A DNA stretch of 42,857 bases from contig DATKCH010000124.1 of the NCBI GenBank assembly GCA_035513295.1, forward strand, positions 1 through 42,857. The letters are read 5' to 3'. The notes beneath the pieces were generated by a model. The model ran no database searches. It saw only the letters and a program-made list of their open reading frames with translations, and had not been told where the DNA came from. Below are positions 15,667-24,876 of the stretch, piece after piece. The first letter of the stretch is position 1; the number at the start of each line of letters is the position of its first letter. The position numbers and the translations under genes are program-made. This DNA comes from DATHRK01 sp035513295 (GTDB taxonomy: Bacteria; Gemmatimonadota; Gemmatimonadetes; Longimicrobiales; RSA9).

Positions 15667-17485
15667 GAGCCTTCACTCCACCGTCCCCGGGGTCCCGCAG
15701 GCGCGAAAGCCAGGCCCACCCCAGCACCGCCATCACCGCCATCGCGGCGAACACCCCCAACCGGAGCATGACCAGCCCGCCCACCGCGAACATGGCGCCG
15801 AACAGGATCAGCAGCGCCGCCAGGACGCGCTGCGCGTCCCGACCGAGGTCCTGCGCCGGGGACAGCCCCGTGCGCGCACGCTGGCGGCTCCAGCCCGGAC
15901 CTCCGGGGCGCACGCGCCGGTAGAACTCGTCCAGCTTCTCGTCCGGCTCGGGCCGCGTCAGGAGCATCACCGGCACCCAGACGGCGACGGTCGCGAGCGA
16001 CGTCACCATGAGCCGGATGCCGAAGTCCGCGATGCGCAGCGGCGGAACGCTTACGGTGGCTCCGAAGAGCGTCACGTCGACGCCCGTCCACACGGACGTC
16101 GCGAAGCCGACCAGGAACCCCGCCACCATCGCGGCGAGCTCCGCCCACGCGTTGATTCGCCACCAGAACCAGCGCAGGATCAGCACCAGGCCCGGCCCGG
16201 TGCCGATCGCGATGATCAGCCGGAAGACGGTCCCGATGTCCTGGCTGAAGAACGCGGCGGTCGCGCCCAGCGCGGTCACCAGCACCGACGCGACCCGCGC
16301 GAACAGGATCAGCTCCCGTTGGCCCGCCCGGGGGCGGAGGAAGCGCGCGTACAGGTCGTGCGTGATGTAGGACGCGCTCCAGTTGATGAGTGTGCTCACG
16401 GTGCTCATGAAGGCGGCCAGCAGGGACGCCACGACGACGCCCAGCAGCCCCGCGGGCAGGAAGTCCAGCATGAGCTTGGGATAGCCGAGCTCGCGGTCCT
16501 CCAGCTCCGGGTAGACCACGAGCGCGACCACCGCGACCACGATCCAGGGCCAGGTCCGGACGACGTAGTTGAGGATGTTGAAGAACCAGGCCGCGCGCTC
16601 CGCGTCGCGCTCGTCCCTGGCGGCCGCGAGCCGCTGGATGAACTCACCGCCGCCGTCCGAGCGGCGGAAGGCCCACCACTGCAGGACCATGTAGGCGACG
16701 AACGTCCACCCGCTGATCTGGGCGACGCTGGACCACCCCACGCCGAGGAATCCGCCCTCGCCGAAAGTGAGCGGGGTGAACGACAGCACGTCGAAGTCGG
16801 TGTTCTGCTGTGCGAGGCGGACCATTTCGTCCAGCCCCCCCACGTGGTTCACCGCGAACACCGCGACCAGGACCGCGCCCACGAGCCCTAGGAAGAACTG
16901 GAAGAAGTCGGTGGCCACGACGCCCCAGAGGCCGGCCAGCCCGGCGTAAGCGAGGACGAGCACGCTCACGGCGATCACGCTCCACAGCTTGCCGCTGTCC
17001 CCGAGCGTGAGCCCCAGGCCCGGGAAGATCTCGAGCGCGTCGATCACCTTGACCATCGCGAGCATCGCGTAGCCGATGCCGATGGACCCCACGACGACGG
17101 CGAACAGGAACCCCTTGGTGGCGCGCAGCGCGGCGGCGGGGGTGCCTGCGTAGCGGATCTCGGTGAGCTCGTTGTCGGTGACGATCTCGGCGCGGCGCCA
17201 CATCTTCGCGAAGATGTAGATCAAGATCACGTGCGCGATCGCGAAGTTCCACCACTCCCAGTTGCCCGCGATGCCGCGATTGCCCACCAGGCCGGAGATG
17301 TAGAGGGGAGTGTCGATCGAGAACGTCGTCGCGGCCATGGACGTCCCCGCCAGCCACCACGGAAGCGCCCGCCCTCCGACGAAGAAATCCTCCATGCTGC
17401 CCGACGCGCGCCGCGCCAGCCACACCCCGAGCGCGAGCGTGACCACCATGTAGGCGGCGACGATGATCCAGTCGATGGTCGTCAC
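15659..17485 (-). CDS. Sodium:solute symporter (SSS family)
   Basis: 608 residues from the GTG at 17485, which overlaps the GH3 stop as GTGA. The open frame continues upstream to 18535, but that part is antisense-like low-complexity sequence. The start MTTIDWIIVAAYMVVTLALG is the standard first helix, followed by SMEDFFVGGRALPWWLAGTS and STFSIDTPLY-like AATTFSIDTPLYISGLVGN, as in sugar-type SSS carriers. About 13-14 membrane helices can be counted, with STVSTLINWSASYITHDLYA in helix 8-9 carrying the Na+-site serines. It imports a solute with Na+. Its position between GH3 and MscS/amidase genes and near anmK suggests an amino-sugar or muropeptide-derived substrate (inference). Confidence 0.92.
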   Translation of the reverse strand: MTTIDWIIVAAYMVVTLALGVWLARRASGSMEDFFVGGRALPWWLAGTSMAATTFSIDTPLYISGLVGNRGIAGNWEWWNFAIAHVILIYIFAKMWRRAEIVTDNELTEIRYAGTPAAALRATKGFLFAVVVGSIGIGYAMLAMVKVIDALEIFPGLGLTLGDSGKLWSVIAVSVLVLAYAGLAGLWGVVATDFFQFFLGLVGAVLVAVFAVNHVGGLDEMVRLAQQNTDFDVLSFTPLTFGEGGFLGVGWSSVAQISGWTFVAYMVLQWWAFRRSDGGGEFIQRLAAARDERDAERAAWFFNILNYVVRTWPWIVVAVVALVVYPELEDRELGYPKLMLDFLPAGLLGVVVASLLAAFMSTVSTLINWSASYITHDLYARFLRPRAGQRELILFARVASVLVTALGATAAFFSQDIGTVFRLIIAIGTGPGLVLILRWFWWRINAWAELAAMVAGFLVGFATSVWTGVDVTLFGATVSVPPLRIADFGIRLMVTSLATVAVWVPVMLLTRPEPDEKLDEFYRRVRPGGPGWSRQRARTGLSPAQDLGRDAQRVLAALLILFGAMFAVGGLVMLRLGVFAAMAVMAVLGWAWLSRLRDPGDGGVKARV

Positions 17486-18993
17486 GGGGCTCCTCGCGGT
17501 CGCGCGGCGACGTGCGCCGCCACGGCCTCCTGCATGATCGGTTCCCCGCCCCACGCGGCGAGCATCCGGCTCGCTTCGATGCCGCCGGCGAGGCGCGGGT
17601 GCGCGAACACCGCCACGAGGGCTTGCGGGTGGGCGTCGAGCGCCTGCGCCACGGCCGCGAGCGCTGCCTCCGACAGGCCCGGCCGTCCTTTCCACGCGCG
17701 GATGTCGGCGTACACGGCCACGACGTGCCGAGCGCCGTCCCCGCGGTCGGGCGCCACGGGGCGGCCGGCGGCGCGCGGGTCGGAGGCGTGCGAGACGCGC
17801 ATTCCCGCGCGCCGCAGCGCCTCCGGGAACGCCGTCCGCGGCGGCGGCGGATGGGGGCCGCCGAGGTCGTCGTCGACGTCGTGCACGACCACCGTCGCGC
17901 CGGCCGGCAGCTCGACGCGCCCGGCCAGCTCGACCAGCGCGCGGCGGGCCACGGATGAGGCCCAGTCCCGGTCCTCCGGCCGTCCCCATTCGCCGCGGTC
18001 CGCGCGCGCCGCCCCGGCGGCGTCCGCCGCGGCGGCGATGCGCGCGACCGAGCGGCGCACGCGGCCGGCGTCCAGGACGCCCGCGACCAGCGCGGCCTCC
18101 ACGGCCCGCAGCAGCGCCGCCGGATCCTCCGGGTAGAGCAGCGCGTCGCACCCGGCCGCGAGCGCACGCACGCCCGGGGCGTCCCCTCCCCCGCCGGCTC
18201 CCGCCCCGGTCAGCACGCCCTCCATGATCATGGCGTCCGTCACCACGATCCCGGCGAAACCCAGGCGCTCGCGGAGCAGGCCGCCGAGGATCGCGCGCGA
18301 GAGCGTGGCGGGGACGCCGGACGGGTCCCACGCCGGGTAGGCGACGTGCGCGCTCATGACGGACGCGACCCCGGCGCGGATCGCGGCCGCGAACGGCCGC
18401 AGGTCGTCCTCGAGAGCCCGGGGGGCCGCGTCCACCACCGGCAGCCCGGCGTGCGAGTCGGTGGTCGTCCGGCCGTGCCCGGGGAAATGCTTGGCGCACG
18501 CGAGGGCGCCCGTGGACTGGCAGCCCTCCACCCACGCGCGCACGTGCTCCGCGACCATCGCCGGGCGCGCGCCGAGCGCGCGCGTGCCGATGATCGGGTT
18601 GCGCGGCTCGACGTCCAGGTCGGCGACCGGCCCGTAGACCCAGTCGACCCCCAGCGCGAGCGCCTCGCGCCCGGTCAGCGCGCCGGCGCGGCGGGTCTCA
18701 TCGAGGTCGTCCAGGTGCCCGATCGCCGCGAGCGGAGGCAGCGCGGTCGCGCCCCCGAACTGCTGGCCCGCACCGCGCTCGAGGTCCGCGCCGATCAGCA
18801 GCGGATGGGCCGAGCGGAGGCGCAGGTCGGCGATCAGGTCGCGGGCGGCCGCGGCCTCACCGCCGAATACGATGAAGCCGCCGACCCCCAGGTCGAGGGC
18901 GGCGGCCGCCGCATCCCGCGCGGGTCCGAAGCCGGCTTCGGCGTCCCAGCGGATCGCGGGGAAGAGGAGCCGGGCGGCGCCTTCGACCCTCAC
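17482..18993 (-). CDS. Glycoside hydrolase family 3, beta-N-acetylhexosaminidase (NagZ-like)
   Basis: 503 residues from a GTG at 18993 with AGGGG five nt upstream. The GH3 barrel is complete: LLIGADLERGAGQQFGG at about 65, then CAKHFPGHGRTTTDSHAGLP with Lys168-His169 and the N-acetylglucosaminidase-specific Asp179/His181 dyad, and FAGIVVTDAMIMEG with nucleophile Asp253. The KHFPGHG plus DSH pattern is that of NagZ-type enzymes that remove GlcNAc from anhydro-muropeptides. No signal peptide is evident, consistent with a cytoplasmic recycling enzyme. About 150 extra C-terminal residues form a second domain, longer than short NagZ proteins. It is coupled to the symporter gene. Confidence 0.9.
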   Translation of the reverse strand: MRVEGAARLLFPAIRWDAEAGFGPARDAAAAALDLGVGGFIVFGGEAAAARDLIADLRLRSAHPLLIGADLERGAGQQFGGATALPPLAAIGHLDDLDETRRAGALTGREALALGVDWVYGPVADLDVEPRNPIIGTRALGARPAMVAEHVRAWVEGCQSTGALACAKHFPGHGRTTTDSHAGLPVVDAAPRALEDDLRPFAAAIRAGVASVMSAHVAYPAWDPSGVPATLSRAILGGLLRERLGFAGIVVTDAMIMEGVLTGAGAGGGGDAPGVRALAAGCDALLYPEDPAALLRAVEAALVAGVLDAGRVRRSVARIAAAADAAGAARADRGEWGRPEDRDWASSVARRALVELAGRVELPAGATVVVHDVDDDLGGPHPPPPRTAFPEALRRAGMRVSHASDPRAAGRPVAPDRGDGARHVVAVYADIRAWKGRPGLSEAALAAVAQALDAHPQALVAVFAHPRLAGGIEASRMLAAWGGEPIMQEAVAAHVAARPRGAP

Positions 18994-19056
18994 CCGCCCC
19001 TGGCCGGCTCGCGGCTCACGCGGCCGCGGGCCGCTCGGCGGATGGCACCGGAGGAC

Positions 19057-20259
19057 TCACTCGGGAAGGTCGAACGGGTCCGGCAGGGCGAAGATCCCGA
19101 TCGATTCGCCCTCCAGCGTGAATCGGCCGCCGGCGTCGCGCACGCGAACCCAGCGCACCGGGCTGTAGCCGCCTCGCACGGTCGAGTCGGTCGTCGTGGT
19201 GACGGTCCCCAGGACGCGCATCCCCGGCCCCCGCAGCTGCGCCTCGACGACGTCGTAGAGGACCTCGGCGGTGCCCCTTTCGCCGGGGCGCACGGGATCC
19301 TGTCCCTTGAAGTAGAGGATGCTGCCGCGCATGGGGTACGGCCGCGGCGCGATGCCCGGTCCGATCGTGCGCCGCTCTTCGGTCGCGAGGTCGAGCACGT
19401 GGATCTCGCGCCCGGCCTCGTAGACCGCCGCCGCGCCGTCCGCGCTGACGAACGCCGGGAGCACGCCCCCCACGACCTCTACGCGATCGTCCAGCGCCAG
19501 CACGCGCCCGTCCGGCAACTCCAGGCGCAGTTCGCCCTGCGCCGCCTCAATGTCCGGCCAGGTCCGCACGGGCCGGAACACCAGCCGCGCGCCGTCGTCG
19601 CCGACCTTCGAGAACTCCGCGAACATCGCGTCGCCGGTCGCCGACGGCGCGCCCCTCTGCTCCGCGAGCGCCAGCATCGAGCGCGCGATCGAGGCGAGCG
19701 GCTCCTCGGGATCGGCCTCGAGGAACTCGCGCAACGGCCCCGGCGCGTTGTCCGCCAGCGCTTCCAGGGCGCGCGCCCGCACGTCGAGGTTCTCGTCACG
19801 GAGCGCCTCACTCAGCAGGGCCACCACCCTCTCGTCGTAGCTGCGCGAGAGCTGCGTGCCCAGCCCGACCGCCGCGGCCGCGCGCACGTCGACCGAGGTA
19901 TCCTCCAGGGCGACGGCAAAGGCGTCCAGCCGCCTGCCGCCGCCGTCGGCCAGCATAAGCAGCGCGTTGCCGCGCGCGTAGACCGGAGCGCGCTCGTCCT
20001 GCGCCAGGGCGGCCAGCATCCTCCGCAGGAGGTGCGTCTCGGGGCGCAGGAGCGCCACCTGGTCCGCGCGATCCGGCCGCACGAGCGCGGTGTCGAGCAA
20101 CGCCACGGCCCGGGCGTAGGTGGAGTCGTCGGTACCGGCCCCGGGCGGGGCGACGAGCGCCGCTTCCGGGCCGTCGGCGGCCTGCGCGCTCAGCTCGGGC
20201 GCGGCGAAAGCCACCAGGGCGAGCGCGAGGATGCCGGTCGTTCGAAGGTGCAAGCGCAT
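19057..20259 (-). CDS. Secreted HEAT-repeat protein
   Basis: 400 residues with a signal peptide (MRLHLRTTGILALALVAFAA, then PELSAQA). The region from about residue 75 to 200 is built of HEAT-like helix pairs: DTSVDVRAAAAVGLGTQLSR and DENLDVRARALEALADNAPG are clear units with the D-V-R pattern. The C-terminal half is beta-rich (for example GELRLELPDGRVLALDDRVE, then AAVYEAGREIHVLDLATEER) and may be a small propeller or barrel. No catalytic motif was recognised. It sits between the GH3 and anmK genes with 63- and 78-nt gaps, same strand, so it probably belongs to the same transcript. Its role in that pathway is unknown. Confidence 0.8.
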   Translation of the reverse strand: MRLHLRTTGILALALVAFAAPELSAQAADGPEAALVAPPGAGTDDSTYARAVALLDTALVRPDRADQVALLRPETHLLRRMLAALAQDERAPVYARGNALLMLADGGGRRLDAFAVALEDTSVDVRAAAAVGLGTQLSRSYDERVVALLSEALRDENLDVRARALEALADNAPGPLREFLEADPEEPLASIARSMLALAEQRGAPSATGDAMFAEFSKVGDDGARLVFRPVRTWPDIEAAQGELRLELPDGRVLALDDRVEVVGGVLPAFVSADGAAAVYEAGREIHVLDLATEERRTIGPGIAPRPYPMRGSILYFKGQDPVRPGERGTAEVLYDVVEAQLRGPGMRVLGTVTTTTDSTVRGGYSPVRWVRVRDAGGRFTLEGESIGIFALPDPFDLPE

Positions 20260-20337
20260 GTCGTCGTCTACATCCGGTTTCGATCGGAGCTCTGCGGGCG
20301 CCGCGCGCGTGCGGCGCGGCCGCCGGCGCGAGGCAAC

Positions 20338-21516
20338 CTATGTACCCGTACCTCCGCCGCGGTTCCGCCCGCCCCCCTCGCCGGGAGTCAGCGAGCCCAG
20401 GACGCGCGGCCCGGCGGCGCCGGTGGCGCCGGGCTCGTTGGCCGGCAGGCCGCGCAGGTGCGCCCAGGCGAGGGCGGCGAACGCGATGGCTTCCTTCGCG
20501 TCGGGGTCGAGACCGATGCTGCGGGCGGAGCAGACGGCCAGGTTCGGGAGCCGCGCCGAGAGCCGTTCCATCAGGAAGGTGTTGCTCGCCCCTCCCCCGG
20601 CGACGATCACCTCGTCCACGCCGCGCGGCTCCAACCACCGCGTGATGGCGTCGGCGACGGTCGCCGCGGTCAGCTCGGTGAGCGTCGCGACCAGGTCGTC
20701 CCACTCCTCGGTTCGCATCGGCCCGACGCGTTCGATGAGCTCGCCCACGGTCGCCGGCCCGTAGCGCTCGCGCCCCGTCGTCTTGGGCGGCTCCGCGGCG
20801 AAGTAGGGGTCCTCCAGCATCAGGGAGAGCAGGTCCTCCATGACTCGGCCACGGCGGGCGCGGTCGCCCTGGCGGTCGAACCGTTCCGCCCCCTCCGTGG
20901 CGCGCTCCACAGCGGCATCGACCAGCGCGTTGCCTGGCCCCGTGTCGAAGGCCAGCAGGCGCCCGGCTCCTCCGGCCGGCACGTGCGTGGCGTTGGCGAT
21001 TCCGCCGAGGTTCGCCAGCACCCGGGCGCGCTCGGGGTGGGCGAACAGGACGCGGTCCACCCAGGCGACCAGCGGGGCGCCGTGGCCACCGGCGGCCACG
21101 TCGCGCGAGCGAAAGTCGCTCACGACAGGGCACCCGGTCCGCTCGGCGATGGTGGCCGCGCAGCCGAGCTGGAGCGTGGCGCCGCGCTCCAGCTCGGGGG
21201 GGGCGTGCCACACCGTCTGCCCGTGACTTCCGATCGCGGCCAGCCGCGCGGGCGGCACCCCGGCGCTCTCGCACAGCGCGAGCGCGGCCTCGGCGAACCA
21301 CTCCCCGAGGTCGGCGTGCAGGCGGGCGATCGCGGCGGCGTTTCCGGTCTCGATGGCGCCGGAGATGCGCGCCCGCCGCTCGTCCGTGTAGGGGGCGAAG
21401 CGGAACGCCTCGAGCTCCCACCGGGGGACGCCGCCGGGGGCCTCGCCCTCGAAGCGGACGAGGGCGGCGTCGATGCCGTCCAGGGATGTCCCGGACATGA
21501 GCCCCAGGACGCGCAT
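20338..21516 (-). CDS. anmK: Anhydro-N-acetylmuramic acid kinase
   Basis: 392 residues from the ATG at 21516, chosen because MRVLGLMSGTSLDGIDAALV is the family N-terminus. An ATG at 21576 would add 20 residues, and neither has a strong ribosome site. Other family motifs are AAIGSHGQTVWHAPP, RVLANLGGIANATHVP, LLAFDTGPGNALVDAAVE and VIVAGGGASNTFLMERL. AnmK phosphorylates and ring-opens 1,6-anhydro-MurNAc to MurNAc-6-phosphate in the cytoplasm, the key sugar step of peptidoglycan recycling. It is the first gene of the leftward cell-wall group. No MurQ etherase gene is present in the window. Confidence 0.95.
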   Translation of the reverse strand: MRVLGLMSGTSLDGIDAALVRFEGEAPGGVPRWELEAFRFAPYTDERRARISGAIETGNAAAIARLHADLGEWFAEAALALCESAGVPPARLAAIGSHGQTVWHAPPELERGATLQLGCAATIAERTGCPVVSDFRSRDVAAGGHGAPLVAWVDRVLFAHPERARVLANLGGIANATHVPAGGAGRLLAFDTGPGNALVDAAVERATEGAERFDRQGDRARRGRVMEDLLSLMLEDPYFAAEPPKTTGRERYGPATVGELIERVGPMRTEEWDDLVATLTELTAATVADAITRWLEPRGVDEVIVAGGGASNTFLMERLSARLPNLAVCSARSIGLDPDAKEAIAFAALAWAHLRGLPANEPGATGAAGPRVLGSLTPGEGGGRNRGGGTGT

Positions 21517-21706
21517 CGGCGGCGCGGGCCGCGACGCCGCCGGGGTGCTGCCATCCGACGCTGGCCTGGAGGTCATGCGGCTCTGTTGCTGGACGTTCTG
21601 CGCCGCCGGTAGCTTGGGCGCGATCGGCCAAACTGTCGGAGTCCGCGCGCGGCGGCAACGGCGACGAAGGGGCTTCCCGGCCATTCCAGAGGATATCGAC
21701 CGAGAG

Positions 21707-22891
21707 ATGCGAGACCTGATCGAGCGGGCGCGGACCATAGGTCCCGACCTCATCGCCATGCGGCGCGACCTCCACAGGCATCCCGAGCTGAGCTTCCGCG
21801 AGGAGCGCACCGCGGCCGCCGCCGCGGAGGCGGTGTCGGCGGCCGGCTACCGGGTGTCTACCGGCGTGGGTCGGACCGGCGTCGTCGCCGAGCTGCGGAA
21901 CGGACCCGGCCCCACGGTCGCGCTGCGCGCGGACATGGACGCGCTCCCGATCCAGGAGGAGGGCGACCACGACTACCGCTCCACGGTGCCCGGCGTCATG
22001 CACGCGTGCGGCCACGACGCGCACGTCAGCATGCTGGTGGGAGCGGCGCGCCTGCTCGCCGAGGCGACCGGGCGCGGGGACCTACCGGCGGGCACCGTGC
22101 GGCTGCTCTTCCAGCCCTCCGAGGAGGCCTCCGACGACGAGAACATGAGCGGCGCCATGCGAATGGTCGCCGACGGCGCCATGAAGGGCGTGGACGCGGT
22201 CTTCGGCCTGCACATCGGGGCGCACCTGGAGACGGGCGTCTTCCGGATCGGGGAGGGCCCTCAGTTCGGCGGCAGCGACACCTTCTTCGCGACGCTGAAG
22301 GGCACGGCGTCGCACGCGGCGCGGCCGCACTTCGGGATCGACGGCGTCGTGCTCGCGGCGCACTGGGTGCTCGCGTGCCAGCAGGGCGTGGCGCGCCGGA
22401 TCGACCCGCTGCAAGCCGGCGTGCTGACGATCGGCACGGTGTCGGGAGGGGTGGCCGACAACGTCATCGCGGACACGGTGCGCTTCACCGGCACGGTCCG
22501 TTACTACACACCCGAAGTCCGCGCCCGGCTGCACGAGACGCTGCGCGCGGCGGGCGCCTCGGTGGCGGCGATGGGCGGGAAGGTCTCGCTGGACCTGCGG
22601 GCGGGCTACCCCCCGGTCGTCAACGACGGCCGGGCGACCGAGCTGGCGTCGGCCGCCGTGGCGGGCGCGCTCGGCGCCGAGCGCGTGGCGGGGGGCGAGC
22701 CCATGCTCGGCGCCGAAGACTTCGCGATCCTGGCCCGCGAGGCGCCGGGCTGCTTCTTCTGGCTGGGCGCGGCGCTCGATCCGCCGCGCGAGCACCACCA
22801 CCCCCGCTTCGACATCGACGAGTCGGCGCTCCCGCTCGGGTCCGCGGCGCTCGCGGCGTGCGCGCTGAGCGCGCTCAAGGCGCTGGCGTGA
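21707..22891 (+). CDS. M20-family amidohydrolase / metallo-aminoacylase
   Basis: 394 residues from the ATG at 21707; a frame opening at 21473 extends into the anmK region and is less likely. The family pattern is complete: IAMRRDLHRHPELSFREERT, ALRADMDALPIQE, MHACGHDAHVSM (Cys and His metal ligands), LLFQPSEEASDDE, FGLHIGAHLETG and the late EHHHPRFDIDE. These cytoplasmic enzymes hydrolyse N-acyl amino acids, aminobenzoyl or peptide amide bonds with two divalent metals (IAA-hydrolase/hippuricase type); the exact substrate is open. The stop overlaps the start of the gamma-glutamyltransferase gene (GTGA), so the two are co-translated. It is divergent from anmK with 190 nt between. Confidence 0.92.
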   Translation: MRDLIERARTIGPDLIAMRRDLHRHPELSFREERTAAAAAEAVSAAGYRVSTGVGRTGVVAELRNGPGPTVALRADMDALPIQEEGDHDYRSTVPGVMHACGHDAHVSMLVGAARLLAEATGRGDLPAGTVRLLFQPSEEASDDENMSGAMRMVADGAMKGVDAVFGLHIGAHLETGVFRIGEGPQFGGSDTFFATLKGTASHAARPHFGIDGVVLAAHWVLACQQGVARRIDPLQAGVLTIGTVSGGVADNVIADTVRFTGTVRYYTPEVRARLHETLRAAGASVAAMGGKVSLDLRAGYPPVVNDGRATELASAAVAGALGAERVAGGEPMLGAEDFAILAREAPGCFFWLGAALDPPREHHHPRFDIDESALPLGSAALAACALSALKALA

Positions 22892-24660
22892 GCGCAACGC
22901 GCGTCGCCGTCCTCGCCGCGCTCGCCCTCGCGGCGGCCACCTGCCGGCCGTCCGAGCCCACCCCTCGCGGCCCGCTGGCGCAGGTGGAGGCGGCGGTTCC
23001 CGAGGAATGGAAGCATCGCCCCCTGCGGGGCCTGGCGGCGCGCGCGGCGTCGGGCATGGTGGTCACCGACGACTCCCTCGCCGCGGCGGTGGGCGTGGAC
23101 GTGCTGCGCCGCGGCGGGAACGCCGTGGACGCGGTGATCGCGACCGCCTTCGCCCTGGCGGTCACCTACCCGGAGGCCGGCAACGTCGGCGGCGGCGGCT
23201 TCCTGCTCACGCGCCTCGCCGAGGGCACCGTGACCGCGCTGGATTTCCGCGAGCGCGCCCCCGCGGCGGCCACCCGCGACATGTTCGTGGACAGCGCCGG
23301 GGAGGTCGGCGAATCGTCCCTCCTCGGGCCCCTGTCGGCGGGCGTGCCGGGCGTCGTCGCGGGTCTCGCGGCCGCGCACGAGCGGCACGGTTCGCTGCCG
23401 TGGGAGACCCTCGTGCAGCCGTCCGCGGCGCTCGCGCGCTACGGCTTCGTCGTGAGCGAGCGCTTCCACGACGTGATCGCCGCGCGCGCCGACGACCTGG
23501 GCCGCTTCGACGGAAGCCGGGCGCTGTTCCTGCCGGGCGGGCGCGCGCCCGCGGTGGGTTCGACGTTCCGGAACCCCGACCTCGCGCGCACGCTCGAGCG
23601 CGTGGCGCGCGCGGGCCGCGCCGGGTTCTACGAGGGCGAGACCGCGCGCCTGATCGCGGCCGAGATGGAGCGTACGGGCGGCCTCATCGGTCTCGAGGAC
23701 CTGGCTTCCTACGAACCCGCCTGGCGCGAGCCCGTCGTCTTCGGCTACCGGGGCGCCCGGGTGGCGTCGATGCCGCCGGCCTCGTCGGGGGGGCTGACCC
23801 TCGCGCTCGTCGCCAACATCCTCGAGGGCTACGACCTGCGCGCGCTGGGGTGGCACAGTCCGGAGACGCTGCACCTCACCACGGAAGCCCTGCGGCGCGC
23901 CTTCGTCGACCGCAACCACTACCTCGGTGACACCGACTTCGTGGACGTGTCGCGGCGCCAGTTCGAGTCGGAGGAGTACGCCGCCCGGGCGCGCGCGTCG
24001 ATCGCGGACCGGGCCGCGCCATCGCTCGACGTCCTGCCGGGGCTGGGCGCCGGCGGCGGGGAGCCAGATGTCCCGAGGGAGGAGCTGGAGACCGTCCACA
24101 TCGGCGTCGTCGACGCCTTCGGCAACGCGGCCGCGCTGACGACCACGGTGAACTTCCTGTTCGGGTCCAAGGTCACGGTGACGGGCGCGGGATTCGTGCT
24201 GAACGACACCATGGACGACTTCGCCGCCCAGCCCGGCCGGCCCAACGCCTTCGGCCTGGTGCAGGGGGAAAACAACGCGATCCAGCCCGGCAAGCGGATG
24301 CTCTCGGCGATGACGCCGACCATCGCGAGCGACAGCGCGGGCGTCCTGCTGGTCACGGGCGCGCGCGGCGGGCCGAGCATCATCAGCGCCGTGTGGCAGG
24401 TCCTGTCGAACGTCGTCGACTACGGCCTGCCGATCGACGCCGCGGTCCGGGCGCCCCGCGTCCACCACCAGCACCTGCCCGATTCCCTGCTGTACGAGGA
24501 GACCGGGCTTGCGGACGGGATCCTGCGCGAGCTGCGCGCCCGAGGCCACGCCGTCGAGTCGACCGGCGGCGTCGGCAGCGCGCCCTCCATCCTGCGCGTG
24601 CCCGGCGGCTGGACCGGGCTGGCGGACCCCCGCACCGGCGGCGCGGCGCTGGGCTACTGA
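22888..24660 (+). CDS. ggt: Gamma-glutamyltransferase, probable lipoprotein
   Basis: 590 residues from the GTG at 22888, overlapping the M20 stop. The N-terminus VLAALALAAATC places Cys19 at a lipobox-like site, suggesting a periplasmic lipoprotein. The large-subunit part shows GGNAVDAVIATAFALAVTYP and AGNVGGGGFLLTRL, then FRERAPAAAT. The self-processing site reads ELETVHIGVVDAFGNAAALT, so Thr402 is the nucleophile and new N-terminus of the small subunit. The residue after it is Val where Thr is usual (T-T-H). Further motifs are NDTMDDFAAQPG and MLSAMTPTIA. The enzyme hydrolyses or transfers gamma-glutamyl groups, for example of glutathione. Coupling to an M20 hydrolase suggests peptide or amino-acid salvage. 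Confidence 0.92.
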   Translation: MSATRVAVLAALALAAATCRPSEPTPRGPLAQVEAAVPEEWKHRPLRGLAARAASGMVVTDDSLAAAVGVDVLRRGGNAVDAVIATAFALAVTYPEAGNVGGGGFLLTRLAEGTVTALDFRERAPAAATRDMFVDSAGEVGESSLLGPLSAGVPGVVAGLAAAHERHGSLPWETLVQPSAALARYGFVVSERFHDVIAARADDLGRFDGSRALFLPGGRAPAVGSTFRNPDLARTLERVARAGRAGFYEGETARLIAAEMERTGGLIGLEDLASYEPAWREPVVFGYRGARVASMPPASSGGLTLALVANILEGYDLRALGWHSPETLHLTTEALRRAFVDRNHYLGDTDFVDVSRRQFESEEYAARARASIADRAAPSLDVLPGLGAGGGEPDVPREELETVHIGVVDAFGNAAALTTTVNFLFGSKVTVTGAGFVLNDTMDDFAAQPGRPNAFGLVQGENNAIQPGKRMLSAMTPTIASDSAGVLLVTGARGGPSIISAVWQVLSNVVDYGLPIDAAVRAPRVHHQHLPDSLLYEETGLADGILRELRARGHAVESTGGVGSAPSILRVPGGWTGLADPRTGGAALGY

Positions 24661-24727
24661 TTCCCGGCGGACGAGCGGATCGCCCGGGCCCGCTCCGGAG
24701 CGGCGTGCGCCCGCATGGGATGCGGAA

Positions 24728-24763
24728 GGCCCGGGTCTCGCTGGAGGGCGAGAGCCCGGGCCC
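24728..24763. terminator. Bidirectional hairpin between convergent genes
   Basis: GGCCCGGGTCTCGC at 24728-24741 pairs with GCGAGAGCCCGGGCC starting at 24748, with one bulged base and a 6-nt loop. It lies between the stops of the gamma-glutamyltransferase gene and the leftward lipoprotein gene and probably terminates both. Confidence 0.6.
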
Positions 24764-24876
24764 GGACGGGACCGCCCGGGGTTGGCGCCCAGGGCGCTGC
24801 CCCCCCTCTCCGTGGGCGGCCCGTCGCGTTCTCCGATGCGCCGGCGCCCGATCTTCCGGGCGCGGTCAGCGTGTCG

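Noticed and set aside
18346..21612. A plus-strand open frame of about 1090 codons antisense to GH3, HEAT and anmK genes
   Set aside because: Spans three genes with clear family motifs on the minus strand and has low-complexity Arg/Gly/His-rich content.
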